Positions 33,117 through 42,320 of a stretch of DNA of 64,000 nt are shown piece after piece (the stretch's first letter is position 1; the number at the start of each line of letters is the position of its first letter). The notes under the pieces were generated by a model. That model was not told where the DNA came from. It saw nothing but the letters and a program-made list of their open reading frames with translations, and made no database searches. The stretch is from the NCBI GenBank assembly GCA_002282385.1, contig NCJG01000001.1, forward strand, positions 496,001 to 560,000, in the 5' to 3' direction. Source of the stretch: Sphingomonadales bacterium 39-57-19. Lineage in GTDB: Bacteria > Pseudomonadota > Alphaproteobacteria > Sphingomonadales > Sphingomonadaceae. Both the position numbers and the translations under genes were made by a program.

Positions 33117-35491
33117 GCGCGTCCTGCCAACTTCTCTTCGATCGCCGATATCAAACCGGCGCCATCGTACCGGTAAATGCTCGCAATCGGCTCGGTCAGG
33201 CTGTGGTTAGAATCGCGCAGGTGGAGCGTTCGTGGGTCTGTTGCCCGTTCGCGCGCCTTGGCGACATCACGCTGTAATATGATGGCGGCGCGCGATTGAT
33301 CATGATCATCAAAACTCACCGCATATCCCGAAGCTGTTAGCAACGGCGCCAATATCGTCCGTTCCCATTGGGAATCTTCTGCACAGTCGATGAAGCACAA
33401 TGCTTCCGAACCACGATTACGGCGCCTGCGGTCATATGTTTCGAAGAAACCGAACATGTTGCGCAGTTCGACTGGTTCCCCAAAGACATAGACCACGCCC
33501 TCATGCTGTTCCGGTTCTGCGCTGGGCATGATATCGCCTGCGATACTAAAAATGTCCAAGACGTCGCTGACGGCAAGATAGCAAGCACTGTCACCATCGC
33601 TAAGTCTCAGCACTTTCACCAAACCATCGTCGGGTGCAGATTCATATTCCCATAAATCATACAAGCTGCCGTCGACAGAGACCCGTGTTCTTCCGCCAAC
33701 ATATTGGATTTGGGCGACCTCGATATCTTCCATCCGCTCAATTGCGGACAAACGAATGGCTTGTTTGCGGCCATCGGCGGCAATAAACAGCAGGGCAGAT
33801 GGGCCATTATTTTTGCTTTCGGCATCCGCGCGGCTGTCGGCGTCTCGATCATCCCTGTTGGTGGCAGGCAGCCCCATAGCAGTGCCGAGCCCACTCGCGT
33901 CGAGCAACAACATAGGTCGGCCATTATCGGGCAGAGACGTTCCAGCAAACAGGCCGCTGCCCATCACCAATGGCGCCCCGGGTTTCACGACAAGCTCTTC
34001 ATTGTCGATAACGGCGGCAACTTCCAAAACAAAATTGGCGCCCACCGCCGGACGCATCACGATGAGTGTGCGGCTCTCTCCGGGGATATCCGCACCTTGG
34101 GCAATGCCCAATATGTCTTCGAGCGATTTGAAGGGATAGCGGATGTTTCGGATGCTAACGATTTTGCGCCCGCCCAGTCCTTCGAATTTGACGTTGGCAT
34201 TCGATGTCGAAACCATCTCAACCACCGAACTGCGCGCGATGCCGAAAATCTGCGCACCAGCGCGCACCGAAAGCCCTGCGATGATGGAAAGCGTTAGAGG
34301 CAACCGCAACGTAATTTTTAGCCCATGGCCTTCGTGATTTTCTAGCTCAATCGTGCCGCCGATGGCTTGCAAATTGTTGCGCACAACGTCCATGCCGACA
34401 CCGCGACCCGATATCGACGTAACGCTATCTGCGGTCGAAAGGCCCGGCGTAAAAATGGTGTTCAGCCGCGCGCGCGGTGACATTGTCTGCCATTCGCCAA
34501 CCGTCATCACATTGGCGGCTATTGCGCGAATGCCTAGCTTGTCGACATTGATCCCCCGCCCATCATCCGCAATTTCAATGATGATCTGATTGCCAGACTG
34601 GCGTGCAGAGACATGGATATGGCCCACTGGGTCTTTGCCAGCAGCGCGCCGTTCGTCGGTACTTTCAATTCCGTGGTCGGCTGCATTGCGCAGAATGTGC
34701 GTTAGGGGATCACGCAACGCTTCGACCATTTCGCGGTCAACTTCGACTTCGCTTCCGTCGATGCGCAATTCTATTTCTTTGCCGAGCTCAATGGAAGTAT
34801 CGCGAACGAGCCTTGGCAAAGCCGAGAATAATTTGTCGATATGCTGCATACGCATCATACCAACGGCATCGCGCAGTTCGGATACAGTGGAAGACAAACG
34901 CGCAAATGACACATCAAGATCGGCGTTCGAGCTAACCTTGCGAAGCTGACGCGACACCTCATTACGGGCGAGCACCATATCCGAAACACCGCTCATCAAA
35001 TTGTCGAGCAGGCTAAGCGACACCCGCACAGTTCGCGCTTTACCGGGTAATATGGTGTCTTCATGTGCGAATGTGTCGCCGGATACATCTACATGGCCAG
35101 TGACCATATCGGCCGGTTTATCGCGCAAAAATGTGCGTAAGGCGTCCGCCAAGATATCATCGTCATCATAGACCGATGCGCCGGTCTCAAGTGCCTCGGT
35201 GAGAATAGCGACGCGGTCGATAACAGCGAGCACTGCGGTCACCAAATCTGCCGACACCTCGACTTCGCCATCGCGTGCAGCGCTCAGCACGTCCTCGGCC
35301 GCGTGGCTCAGGCGAAGCAGCCTTGGGAGCGACAGGAAACCGCAGCTTCCTTTTACGGTGTGCACAAAGCGAAAAACGCTGTCGAGCAATGCGCGATCAT
35401 GCGGCCGACGCTCCCACTCGACCAACTGACTTGTCAGCGCCTCAAGCGTCTCGCGCGTTTCAGCAATAAAGTCTTCTATCAAGTCGTCCAT
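33113..35491 (-). CDS. cheA: Chemotaxis histidine kinase CheA with degenerate C-terminal receiver
   Basis: This 792-residue kinase has an Hpt domain with the phosphorylated His 44 (FVHTVKGSCGFL), no clear CheY-binding P2, a dimerisation helix near 165-230, the ATPase domain with THILRNAADHGIES, IADDGRGINVDKL and ISGRGVGMDVVRNNL, and a CheW-like domain from about 400. A second, less clear CheW-like part precedes the C-terminal 95 residues. This last part (ALCFIDCAEDSQWERTI, then LLTASGYAVSFDDHD) has the pattern of a receiver domain but lacks the acid pair and a clear phosphorylation Asp. It is upstream of cheW in the operon. Confidence 0.93.
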   Translation of the reverse strand: MDDLIEDFIAETRETLEALTSQLVEWERRPHDRALLDSVFRFVHTVKGSCGFLSLPRLLRLSHAAEDVLSAARDGEVEVSADLVTAVLAVIDRVAILTEALETGASVYDDDDILADALRTFLRDKPADMVTGHVDVSGDTFAHEDTILPGKARTVRVSLSLLDNLMSGVSDMVLARNEVSRQLRKVSSNADLDVSFARLSSTVSELRDAVGMMRMQHIDKLFSALPRLVRDTSIELGKEIELRIDGSEVEVDREMVEALRDPLTHILRNAADHGIESTDERRAAGKDPVGHIHVSARQSGNQIIIEIADDGRGINVDKLGIRAIAANVMTVGEWQTMSPRARLNTIFTPGLSTADSVTSISGRGVGMDVVRNNLQAIGGTIELENHEGHGLKITLRLPLTLSIIAGLSVRAGAQIFGIARSSVVEMVSTSNANVKFEGLGGRKIVSIRNIRYPFKSLEDILGIAQGADIPGESRTLIVMRPAVGANFVLEVAAVIDNEELVVKPGAPLVMGSGLFAGTSLPDNGRPMLLLDASGLGTAMGLPATNRDDRDADSRADAESKNNGPSALLFIAADGRKQAIRLSAIERMEDIEVAQIQYVGGRTRVSVDGSLYDLWEYESAPDDGLVKVLRLSDGDSACYLAVSDVLDIFSIAGDIMPSAEPEQHEGVVYVFGEPVELRNMFGFFETYDRRRRNRGSEALCFIDCAEDSQWERTILAPLLTASGYAVSFDDHDQSRAAIILQRDVAKARERATDPRTLHLRDSNHSLTEPIASIYRYDGAGLISAIEEKLAGRA

Positions 35492-35556
35492 GTCTGCCGA
35501 TCCGTTGTACCGGACACGACATGTGACATCAGATGGTTAAAAAGATGTTGAGAGCG

Positions 35557-36207
35557 CTAGATTGGCGATGTGCGCACAATTGCGCCGATGACGAGATGTT
35601 CGGTATCGGGCTCAGCGAGCTGGATCATCCCGCCACCCTGCAGCGCAAGCGTGTGCGCCATCCAAGCCGCAGCGGTGCGGGAATCTATCATCGAGGCATC
35701 AAGCTTCCCCGTCAGCGCCTCACGCACAGCGGAATCCATAACAATTTTCGGACCACTCGCCCGAATAACAATTTCCTGCTCGTTCAATGCTGCTTCAGCG
35801 CCCACAAATAATGTGCCGCCACGCACCAGAGCTTCGTTCGCCAGCAGCACGAGGTTCAGCAAGATTTTGACCGCCCTTTTTGGCATCATCTGCGCAGGAA
35901 CAGCCCATTCCAACACCGTTCGGCCGCTTGAGGTTATTAGCGGTTCAATCACCATCCGCGCTTCTTTAGGGTCGACTTCTGAACCAAAACCGCCAGCAGC
36001 ACCAAAGGCGAGACGGAAAAATTTCAGCTTATCGGCCGCAGCCTTGGCGCTTTCCGCCAGCAAATCCATGCACCGTTGCCGCATTTCCGGATCATGCTCG
36101 TCCGCCAGCAACTCAAGGCCATTATTCATGGCACCGACAGGGCTCAAAAGGTCATGACACAGGCGCGAGCAAAGCAGGCTGGCAAATTCGATTTCCGTGT
36201 CGGACAT
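35557..36207 (-). CDS. chpT: Histidine phosphotransferase ChpT
   Basis: This 216-residue protein fits ChpT of the alphaproteobacterial CckA-ChpT-CtrA relay. The phospho-accepting His is in LLCSRLCHDLLSPVGAMNNG, the DHp-like helices are followed by a degenerate ATPase-like fold (KILLNLVLLANEALVRGG). It passes phosphate from CckA to CtrA and CpdR. The start at 36207 (MSDTEIEFASLL) is preferred over a 52-codon extension that overlaps the JAMM gene. Its place directly before cheA is of interest because CtrA often controls motility. Confidence 0.93.
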   Translation of the reverse strand: MSDTEIEFASLLCSRLCHDLLSPVGAMNNGLELLADEHDPEMRQRCMDLLAESAKAAADKLKFFRLAFGAAGGFGSEVDPKEARMVIEPLITSSGRTVLEWAVPAQMMPKRAVKILLNLVLLANEALVRGGTLFVGAEAALNEQEIVIRASGPKIVMDSAVREALTGKLDASMIDSRTAAAWMAHTLALQGGGMIQLAEPDTEHLVIGAIVRTSPI

Positions 36208-36271
36208 TAAAAATGGTTCCTTGGGCTGACTGGCATATTGATGGCGGTCATGGACTGTGTTTTCAAGCGAT

Positions 36272-36679
36272 TCAACCCTCCACGACCAGCGGTACTGGGG
36301 TAAATCCTGTGACGTGAGCGCCAAGAGCGATGGGTCGCCATGCCGTAACCGCTCCCCCCGCAATGATGAGCCATATCAGGCCATCGGGTGCGGCCTGCGC
36401 GATGTCAGACGCAGACGGCCGCGCCAAGCCGTTCGGGTGCGAATGAAAATACCCCAAAAGTGGCATGCCATCCGCTCTGGCATCCTTATGGACGGCGATA
36501 AGTGCGGCTGGATCGATTTCAAAATTCCGTGACGGATCCGCCGCCACATTGGCGGCCCATTGCACGGCCATGACCTTCTGGTCACTTCCACGCAACACAC
36601 CACAACATTCATTCTGGCCGGCGTCCGCCGCCCAATGCAGAAGTTGTTTCCGGTCATTGCTTGATAAATGCAGGGCCAT
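36272..36679 (-). CDS. JAMM/MPN metallopeptidase
   Basis: This 135-residue protein has the JAMM zinc motif: a Glu in AGQNECCGVLRG, then GYFHSHPNGLARPSASDIAQA (HxHP...SxxD). Bacterial relatives remove ubiquitin-like tails or process sulfur carriers; no such carrier lies nearby. The start at 36679 (MALHLSSNDRKQ) is 16 bases from the start of the divergent pseudouridine synthase. It precedes chpT by 64 bases. Confidence 0.88.
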   Translation of the reverse strand: MALHLSSNDRKQLLHWAADAGQNECCGVLRGSDQKVMAVQWAANVAADPSRNFEIDPAALIAVHKDARADGMPLLGYFHSHPNGLARPSASDIAQAAPDGLIWLIIAGGAVTAWRPIALGAHVTGFTPVPLVVEG

Positions 36680-36695
36680 CACCCATGTGTATGCG

Positions 36696-37637
36696 ATGGT
36701 TGGAGAAAATGCCACATTTACAGGTATTTTGGGCGAAGGAAGGCTCGATAGCGCGCTTGCTGCAGCGCTGCCGCAATTTTCGCGCGCCCGTATTCAGGCC
36801 CTGATCGCTGACGCTGCGTTGCGGATCAACGGACAAAGCTTCGTTGATGCCGGAAGCAAGAAAATGTTCGGCCAGCATTTTGAATTACATGTCCCTGCCC
36901 CCAAGCCGGACAAAGCAATCCCGCAAGATATTCAGCTCGACGTTGTTTATGAAGATGAACATCTGATCATCGTCAACAAACCCGCTGGATTGGTGGTGCA
37001 CCCTGCCGCCGGGCATAGCGACGGAACATTGGTCAATGCGCTATTACACCATTGTCAGGGCAAGTTGTCCGGCATTGGCGGCGTTCAGCGGCCAGGTATC
37101 GTCCACCGTATCGATAAAGACACATCGGGGCTGTTGGTCGTGGCGAAAAGCGACGTCGCGCATGAGGGCCTGGCGAAATTGTTCGCCGCGCATGACATCG
37201 AACGCAAATATATCGCGATCGTCAGTGGCATCCCTGCCCCACCTGCGGGGACGGTGCGCACGCAAATTGGCCGGTCAACGACCAACCGCAAAAAAATGGC
37301 GGTGCTGCCCGATACTAAGGGCAAGCATGCGGTCACGCATTTTCGTATGACGGAGGCATTTTCCAAAACCGCAGTCGTCGAATGCACGTTGGAAACGGGA
37401 CGGACTCATCAAGTCCGCGTCCATATGGCCCACATCGGCCATCCACTAATCGGCGATAGCGTTTATTCTAATCAACAAAACCCCTACAGAATCGGACCAG
37501 ATCAGGCTCCGTTCGACCGACAAGCATTGCATGCTGCCTCATTGGGGTTTATTCATCCGATATCCGGCGAAACCTTACGGTTCGAATGCGGTTTACCAGA
37601 GGATATGCAGCTTCTGTTAAGCCAATTGCGTATATAA
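36696..37637 (+). CDS. Large-subunit-type pseudouridine synthase, RluD family
   Basis: This 313-residue enzyme has an N-terminal S4 RNA-binding domain (GRLDSALAAALPQFSRARIQ) and the catalytic domain with the Asp in GIVHRIDKDTSGLLVVAKS, plus VNKPAGLVVHPAAG and LETGRTHQVRVHMAHIGHP. RluD makes pseudouridines at 1911, 1915 and 1917 of 23S rRNA; RluC-like specificity cannot be excluded. The start at 36696 is assigned by domain; no ribosome-binding site is obvious. Confidence 0.92.
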   Translation: MVGENATFTGILGEGRLDSALAAALPQFSRARIQALIADAALRINGQSFVDAGSKKMFGQHFELHVPAPKPDKAIPQDIQLDVVYEDEHLIIVNKPAGLVVHPAAGHSDGTLVNALLHHCQGKLSGIGGVQRPGIVHRIDKDTSGLLVVAKSDVAHEGLAKLFAAHDIERKYIAIVSGIPAPPAGTVRTQIGRSTTNRKKMAVLPDTKGKHAVTHFRMTEAFSKTAVVECTLETGRTHQVRVHMAHIGHPLIGDSVYSNQQNPYRIGPDQAPFDRQALHAASLGFIHPISGETLRFECGLPEDMQLLLSQLRI

Positions 37638-37709
37638 AGTTTCAAAGGGAACGCTTTGCTAGCGGGTGCTTGATGAGGCCCGGTGGGAAGCACAATGAAA
37701 GAGGAAAAC

Positions 37710-38615
37710 ATGTCTGAGAAAAAGAATGTTCCGGCTACAATACCTGCCCTTGGGGGGGACGCGAGCCTAAACCGTTATCTAAGCGAAATCCGGAAGTTTC
37801 CGGTTTTGAAGCCTGAGCAAGAATATATGCTCGCCAAACGCTTTCAAGAACATGGCGATACCAAAGCTGCCGAGCAGCTTGTTACGTCACATCTTCGCCT
37901 GGTATCAAAAATTGCCATGGGCTATCGCGGCTACGGCCTGCCGGTGTCCGAGCTTATTTCCGAAGGCAATATCGGATTGATGCAAGGTGTGAAGAAATTC
38001 GATCCAGACCGCGGTTTCCGCCTTGCGACCTACGCGATGTGGTGGATTCGTGCGTCGATGCAGGAATTCATCCTGCGCAGCTGGAGCCTGGTCAAAATCG
38101 GCACGACTGCTGCGCAGAAAAAGCTGTTCTTCAACCTGCGCCGGATGAAAAACAACCTTCAGGCATTTGAAGATGGCGATCTGAACCAAGAAGCGTTGCG
38201 TAAAATTGCCACCGACCTTGGCGTGTCCGAGGAAGAAGTGAACAATATGAACCGCCGCATGGCGATGGGCGGTGACACTTCACTGAACGTCCCAATGCGC
38301 GAAGATGGCGATGGCCAATGGCAGGATTGGTTGGTCGACGACACGCCATTGCAGGACGAGCGCGTTGCCGACGCACAAGAAGGCGACATGCGTCATGCCC
38401 TGCTCTCCGAAGCAATGGACAGCCTGAATGAGCGCGAAAAGCATATTCTGACGCAGCGCAGGCTGATTGAAGAGCCGCAAACGCTTGAAGAGCTGAGCCA
38501 GACGTACAGCGTTAGCCGCGAGCGCGTGCGCCAGATTGAGGTGCGGGCATTTGAAAAGCTGCAAAAAGCAATGCTGCGGATTGCCGGCGAAAAGCGGTTA
38601 CTGCTGACCATTTAA
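37710..38615 (+). CDS. rpoH: RNA polymerase sigma-32 (heat-shock) factor
   Basis: This 301-residue sigma factor has region 1.2/2.1 (LNRYLSEIRKFPVLKPEQEY), region 2 with HLRLVSKIAMGYRGYG and FRLATYAMWWIRASMQEFIL, the RpoH box QKKLFFNLRRMK, and region 4 with TYSVSRERVRQIEVRAFEKL. Three starts are possible (GTG 37683, ATG 37695, ATG 37710). The last is chosen because GAGGA precedes it and the protein then begins MSEKKNVPA as in relatives. It should control chaperones and proteases. Confidence 0.95.
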   Translation: MSEKKNVPATIPALGGDASLNRYLSEIRKFPVLKPEQEYMLAKRFQEHGDTKAAEQLVTSHLRLVSKIAMGYRGYGLPVSELISEGNIGLMQGVKKFDPDRGFRLATYAMWWIRASMQEFILRSWSLVKIGTTAAQKKLFFNLRRMKNNLQAFEDGDLNQEALRKIATDLGVSEEEVNNMNRRMAMGGDTSLNVPMREDGDGQWQDWLVDDTPLQDERVADAQEGDMRHALLSEAMDSLNEREKHILTQRRLIEEPQTLEELSQTYSVSRERVRQIEVRAFEKLQKAMLRIAGEKRLLLTI

Positions 38616-38666
38616 TCCCATGTAAAAATAGATGACGGGCGGGGAACGCTGCGCTAGCTTTTGATA

Positions 38667-39368
38667 ATGACAAAACCGAAGCGCTCGTTTTCCGCCCGTA
38701 TCTTTCGCGCCAGTCTGAAAACGGCTATTTACCTTACCGGAGGAACCGTCGCGTTGACGGCCATTTATGCCGTTGTTCCCGTGCCCACGACGCTGACCAT
38801 GTTGTTCGACAGTCATGGTGCAAAGCGCGACTGGACGCCGCTTTCCGACATTTCACCAAATCTTGTCCGCGCCGTCATTGCCGCCGAGGATGGCAAATTT
38901 TGTAGCCATGATGGTTTTGACCGTGAAGCAATCGAAAAGGCGCTCAAACGTAATCAACAGGGCGGAAAAATCCGCGGTGGTTCAACCATCAGCCAGCAAA
39001 CCGCAAAGAACGTGTTTCTGTGGCAGGGGTCGGGTTGGACGCGTTACCTGCGCAAAGTGCCCGAAGTCTATTTCACTTTCCTGATCGAAAAAATCTGGGG
39101 CAAACGCCGGATTATGGAAGTGTATCTGAACATCGCTGAAACGGGCATTGGCACTTATGGCGCCGAAGAAGGCGCGCAGCGTTACTTTAACAAATCTGCG
39201 AAAGATCTTACACGCACGGAAGCCGCACGATTGGCTGCCATTCTGCCATTACCCAAAAAGCGCGCGGTAAACGGCGTGGGCGGTTTCACCCGCCGCTACG
39301 GCAACAGCATCGCTGCGCGCATCCGCGTCGTCAAACGCGACGGCCTCGATAGCTGCATTTACCCATAA
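38667..39368 (+). CDS. mtgA: Monofunctional peptidoglycan transglycosylase
   Basis: This 233-residue GT51 enzyme polymerises glycan strands from lipid II. It has an N-terminal membrane anchor (residues about 18-38), the catalytic Glu in RAVIAAEDGKFCSHDGFD, GGSTISQQTAKNVFLW, RKVPEVYFTFLIEKIWGKRR and MEVYLNIAETGIGTYGAEE. No transpeptidase domain follows. ATG 38667 is used; a TTG two codons earlier is possible. Confidence 0.95.
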   Translation: MTKPKRSFSARIFRASLKTAIYLTGGTVALTAIYAVVPVPTTLTMLFDSHGAKRDWTPLSDISPNLVRAVIAAEDGKFCSHDGFDREAIEKALKRNQQGGKIRGGSTISQQTAKNVFLWQGSGWTRYLRKVPEVYFTFLIEKIWGKRRIMEVYLNIAETGIGTYGAEEGAQRYFNKSAKDLTRTEAARLAAILPLPKKRAVNGVGGFTRRYGNSIAARIRVVKRDGLDSCIYP

Positions 39369-39399
39369 AAAAGGGCGAAGCCGAAGCCCCGCCCTTTTT
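39367..39399. terminator. Bidirectional terminator between mtgA and TonB receptor
   Basis: A stem of GGGCG with CGCCC (39373-39377 and 39390-39394) is extended by an A-run (39367-39372) and a T-run (39395-39399) and has a 12-base loop. It separates two convergent genes and can serve both. Confidence 0.8.
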
Positions 39400-39418
39400 A
39401 ATTTTCTAGTTCAATGAC

Positions 39419-42058
39419 TTAGAATACGAACGTAAGCGTTCCGCTCACAGTGCGTGGTGCACCGATTTGAACGAAGCCTGGGCTACCGTAAGTCGCAACA
39501 CCGGTTGTACGGTTATATGACGCGCTCTGCGCCAAGCCACCGCCAAAACCGCCGACATAGAATTGGTCGAACAGGTTGTAGACGTTAAGCTGGAAGCGGG
39601 TCTTGTCGCTCACACCCAAGAAGCCAAGGTTGACGCTCGCATCAAGGTTGACCATCCAATATGCAGGCGCCGCTGAACCAAAGATTTCGGTCTGCGCTAC
39701 TGTGCCCAAAGTGCCGCTTGCTACAGCGCCAGTTGGAATGAACGAACCTGTGTAGGTCGCTGCGCCCGTATCGAAGATGTTCCGTGGGCCAGTGCGCTTT
39801 GCAGTAATGCCAAGTTCAACTGGTCCAAGTTCACCGCGTACAGTTCCACCGAACGAATATTTCGGCGAACCACCTTCACGCTGGCCAGCAGTCGCAGCAA
39901 AAACTGGCGTACCGTCGGCGTTTTCACCGATAGCAACGTTGTTCTTGATTTCCGACTTCATGTACGAACCAAATACATACAAGGCCAATTCTGGAATTGG
40001 CTGATATGAAATCGAACCATCGATACCGTATTTGTCGACATTGCCGAGGTTACGATACACGTTCTGGTCCAGTTCTGGATCATAAGCCGAAGCCAAACGG
40101 TTCTGGAACTTCGTCAACCAACCAGAAAGCTGTGCCTGGATGTTACCCGAACGGTAACGAACGCCAAGGTCAACGCTGTCTGTCGTTTCTGGAGCAGGAC
40201 GCGCACGCTCGGTCGTGATCGGGAAGAAGAACGCGTTGTACAAGCTGTCTGTACCTGGGACCGAAAGGCCCTGTGCAAAGCTTGCGAACATGCTGAATTC
40301 AGGCGTGAACTTGTAGTTCAGGCCTAGGTTTGGCAAAATCTTGTCATATTTGAAGACGCGATTTTGTGGACCAGCCTGCTTTGGGTTAAGCGTAGCGTTC
40401 AGGGTGTTCTGGTTCGCATCGCCGAAGCACTCAACAAAGCCACCAGCTGAGCTGGTGAAGCAATAGTTGGTCAGGTCGCGCTTGAAGAACGGTGCACGAA
40501 CACCAGCTGTCACGACCAGATTGCTGTCCAGATATTCACCGCGATATTCGCCCGAAACCTGCTGCAAAATTGCATAAGACAGACGGTTACGCTTTTGCAG
40601 CGTTACGCCGTTGGACGCAACTTGCGGACCGTTTACTGGGAAAACGTCCAATGGCTCACCATTAACGTCCAACAAGCCAACTTCGCCTGTCTGACGGTGA
40701 CGTGCACGGTCAAAGGTGTAGGCAAGACGAACCGAATGCGCATCGTTAAATTCATAACGGAGCGAGCTGATGACGCCATAACGATGCGTTTGGGTCTGGC
40801 TTGGTGCAATCATGGTGACCCGGTCGAGGATGTCGCCATCGCCGTTCAGATCCTTACCAAAGAATGGCGAGCCCGAAAGGAATCCAGCTTGGCAGTTTAC
40901 GCCAGCACCGCTTACCACGGTCGTGCAGTTTGCTGCGCCGCCGGTTGGATCGATGTCGCGACGTGCTTCGTTCGCGTTAACGGTACCACCGCCATTTGCC
41001 TTTACGTATTGATAGCTTGGATCGACGGTCAACGTCAGCTTTTCACCGAAACTAAATTTCGACGCACCACGGATGCTTCCGGTGTTTGACGGGTTATAAC
41101 GACGGTCAAATTCCGTGCCGCATGATGTTGGCGACTGAGCAGTTCCATTAACTGCTGTTACCGTTGTCGAACAAGGGAAGTTGATCAGATATTCGCGCTC
41201 ATCATTGTTCGCTGGGAAACGGTTGGACGAGCCGGCACCAACAACACGGCCGGCGTCGTTGCGCAAAGGCAGCGAGCCGAAGAAGTTGTTGCGGTTTTCA
41301 TTGTAGCTACCAGAAATCGCAATGAAGTCACCATCGCTGCCGATTGGCTGGTAAATTTTCCCGTTATACTGTTGCTTGTCGACGACGCCGTAATTGTTGA
41401 ACGGGTTGTCGTTGGTCGCCTTTGAAGCCGAGAAGAACGCACGTGTACCGAACGACGTCAGGTTGCCGGTGTTGATCATGGCAAACAGACGCTCGAAGTT
41501 AAAGTCGCCGAGCGAAGCCGAGACCTTAACGCCGAAATCTTCAGTCGGTGTCAGAGTGCGGTAGTTGACGGTACCACCAACAGCCGATGCTGTAGGGCTG
41601 TCGACGTCAGTCGTACCAAGGTTAACATTGACCTGTTCAATCAATTCAGGGTCAAGCTGTTGGTTCGAATAGATGGCGTAGTTGCCGGAGTCATTCAACG
41701 GAATACCGTCGAATGTCAGCGAGATACGCGACGAGTCAAAACCACGGATGTTCAGCGTACCGCCCGACGAGCCATAAGCATCGTTGTTCTGGAAGCTTAC
41801 ACCTGGAATGACGTTGATGGTGTCGAGGATTGTCTGACCTGGGTTCTGACGTTCGATCAGCTCTTGCGTAAGAACCGCTTTTGCCTTGGTCGAGTCAGGT
41901 GCCTGAATGCCGGCAACGTCCAGCGAACGCGAACCGGAAACGACGATTACTTCTTCTTCGAAGTCGACTGAACCAGTCGACTGCGCGAAGGCAGCGCTTG
42001 AAAAGCTGCAGATGGTAAGTGCAACCGCACTCGCCGCAAGCTGATAACGAATTTTCAT
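39419..42058 (-). CDS. Large TonB-dependent receptor of unknown ligand
   Basis: This 879-residue receptor has a signal peptide (MKIRYQLAASAVALTICSF, cleavage near AFAQ), a TonB-box-like region EEEVIVVSGSR, a plug with ILDTINVIPGVSFQNND, LNIRGFDSSRISLTFDGIP and a barrel that ends in VSGTLTFVF. FDGIPLNDSGNYAIYSNQ is typical of sphingomonad receptors of the large kind. No transport or metabolic gene lies next to it, so the substrate is unknown. The start at 42058 follows AAGGGG; 14 extra codons to 42100 are rejected. Confidence 0.93.
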   Translation of the reverse strand: MKIRYQLAASAVALTICSFSSAAFAQSTGSVDFEEEVIVVSGSRSLDVAGIQAPDSTKAKAVLTQELIERQNPGQTILDTINVIPGVSFQNNDAYGSSGGTLNIRGFDSSRISLTFDGIPLNDSGNYAIYSNQQLDPELIEQVNVNLGTTDVDSPTASAVGGTVNYRTLTPTEDFGVKVSASLGDFNFERLFAMINTGNLTSFGTRAFFSASKATNDNPFNNYGVVDKQQYNGKIYQPIGSDGDFIAISGSYNENRNNFFGSLPLRNDAGRVVGAGSSNRFPANNDEREYLINFPCSTTVTAVNGTAQSPTSCGTEFDRRYNPSNTGSIRGASKFSFGEKLTLTVDPSYQYVKANGGGTVNANEARRDIDPTGGAANCTTVVSGAGVNCQAGFLSGSPFFGKDLNGDGDILDRVTMIAPSQTQTHRYGVISSLRYEFNDAHSVRLAYTFDRARHRQTGEVGLLDVNGEPLDVFPVNGPQVASNGVTLQKRNRLSYAILQQVSGEYRGEYLDSNLVVTAGVRAPFFKRDLTNYCFTSSAGGFVECFGDANQNTLNATLNPKQAGPQNRVFKYDKILPNLGLNYKFTPEFSMFASFAQGLSVPGTDSLYNAFFFPITTERARPAPETTDSVDLGVRYRSGNIQAQLSGWLTKFQNRLASAYDPELDQNVYRNLGNVDKYGIDGSISYQPIPELALYVFGSYMKSEIKNNVAIGENADGTPVFAATAGQREGGSPKYSFGGTVRGELGPVELGITAKRTGPRNIFDTGAATYTGSFIPTGAVASGTLGTVAQTEIFGSAAPAYWMVNLDASVNLGFLGVSDKTRFQLNVYNLFDQFYVGGFGGGLAQSASYNRTTGVATYGSPGFVQIGAPRTVSGTLTFVF

Positions 42059-42320
42059 TTCTAAAACCCCTTTGGTTTCCACATGCCAATTCACTGGCAA
42101 CCCAGCATTTCGCTCGAATCATCCATATGAATTGAACCGCGCCATCCCCTTGGGGCTGATGAATGACAGTAAAATGACACCCCGCCCCGCAGATGATTCG
42201 CCCTTAACCGACCGCGCCGGACAGGCAAACTATTGCAGTGCAGCAACCTGTGTAAATTGGCCTATTTAAACATTTTGTTAAGACTTGTGGCGCGTTTGCC
42301 ACAGTCAGTGGAAAATGCGC

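Noticed and set aside
36465..36695. N-terminal extension of the pseudouridine synthase (77 codons)
   Set aside because: It runs antisense through the JAMM gene and has no similarity to S4-domain proteins; the S4 domain begins after 36696.
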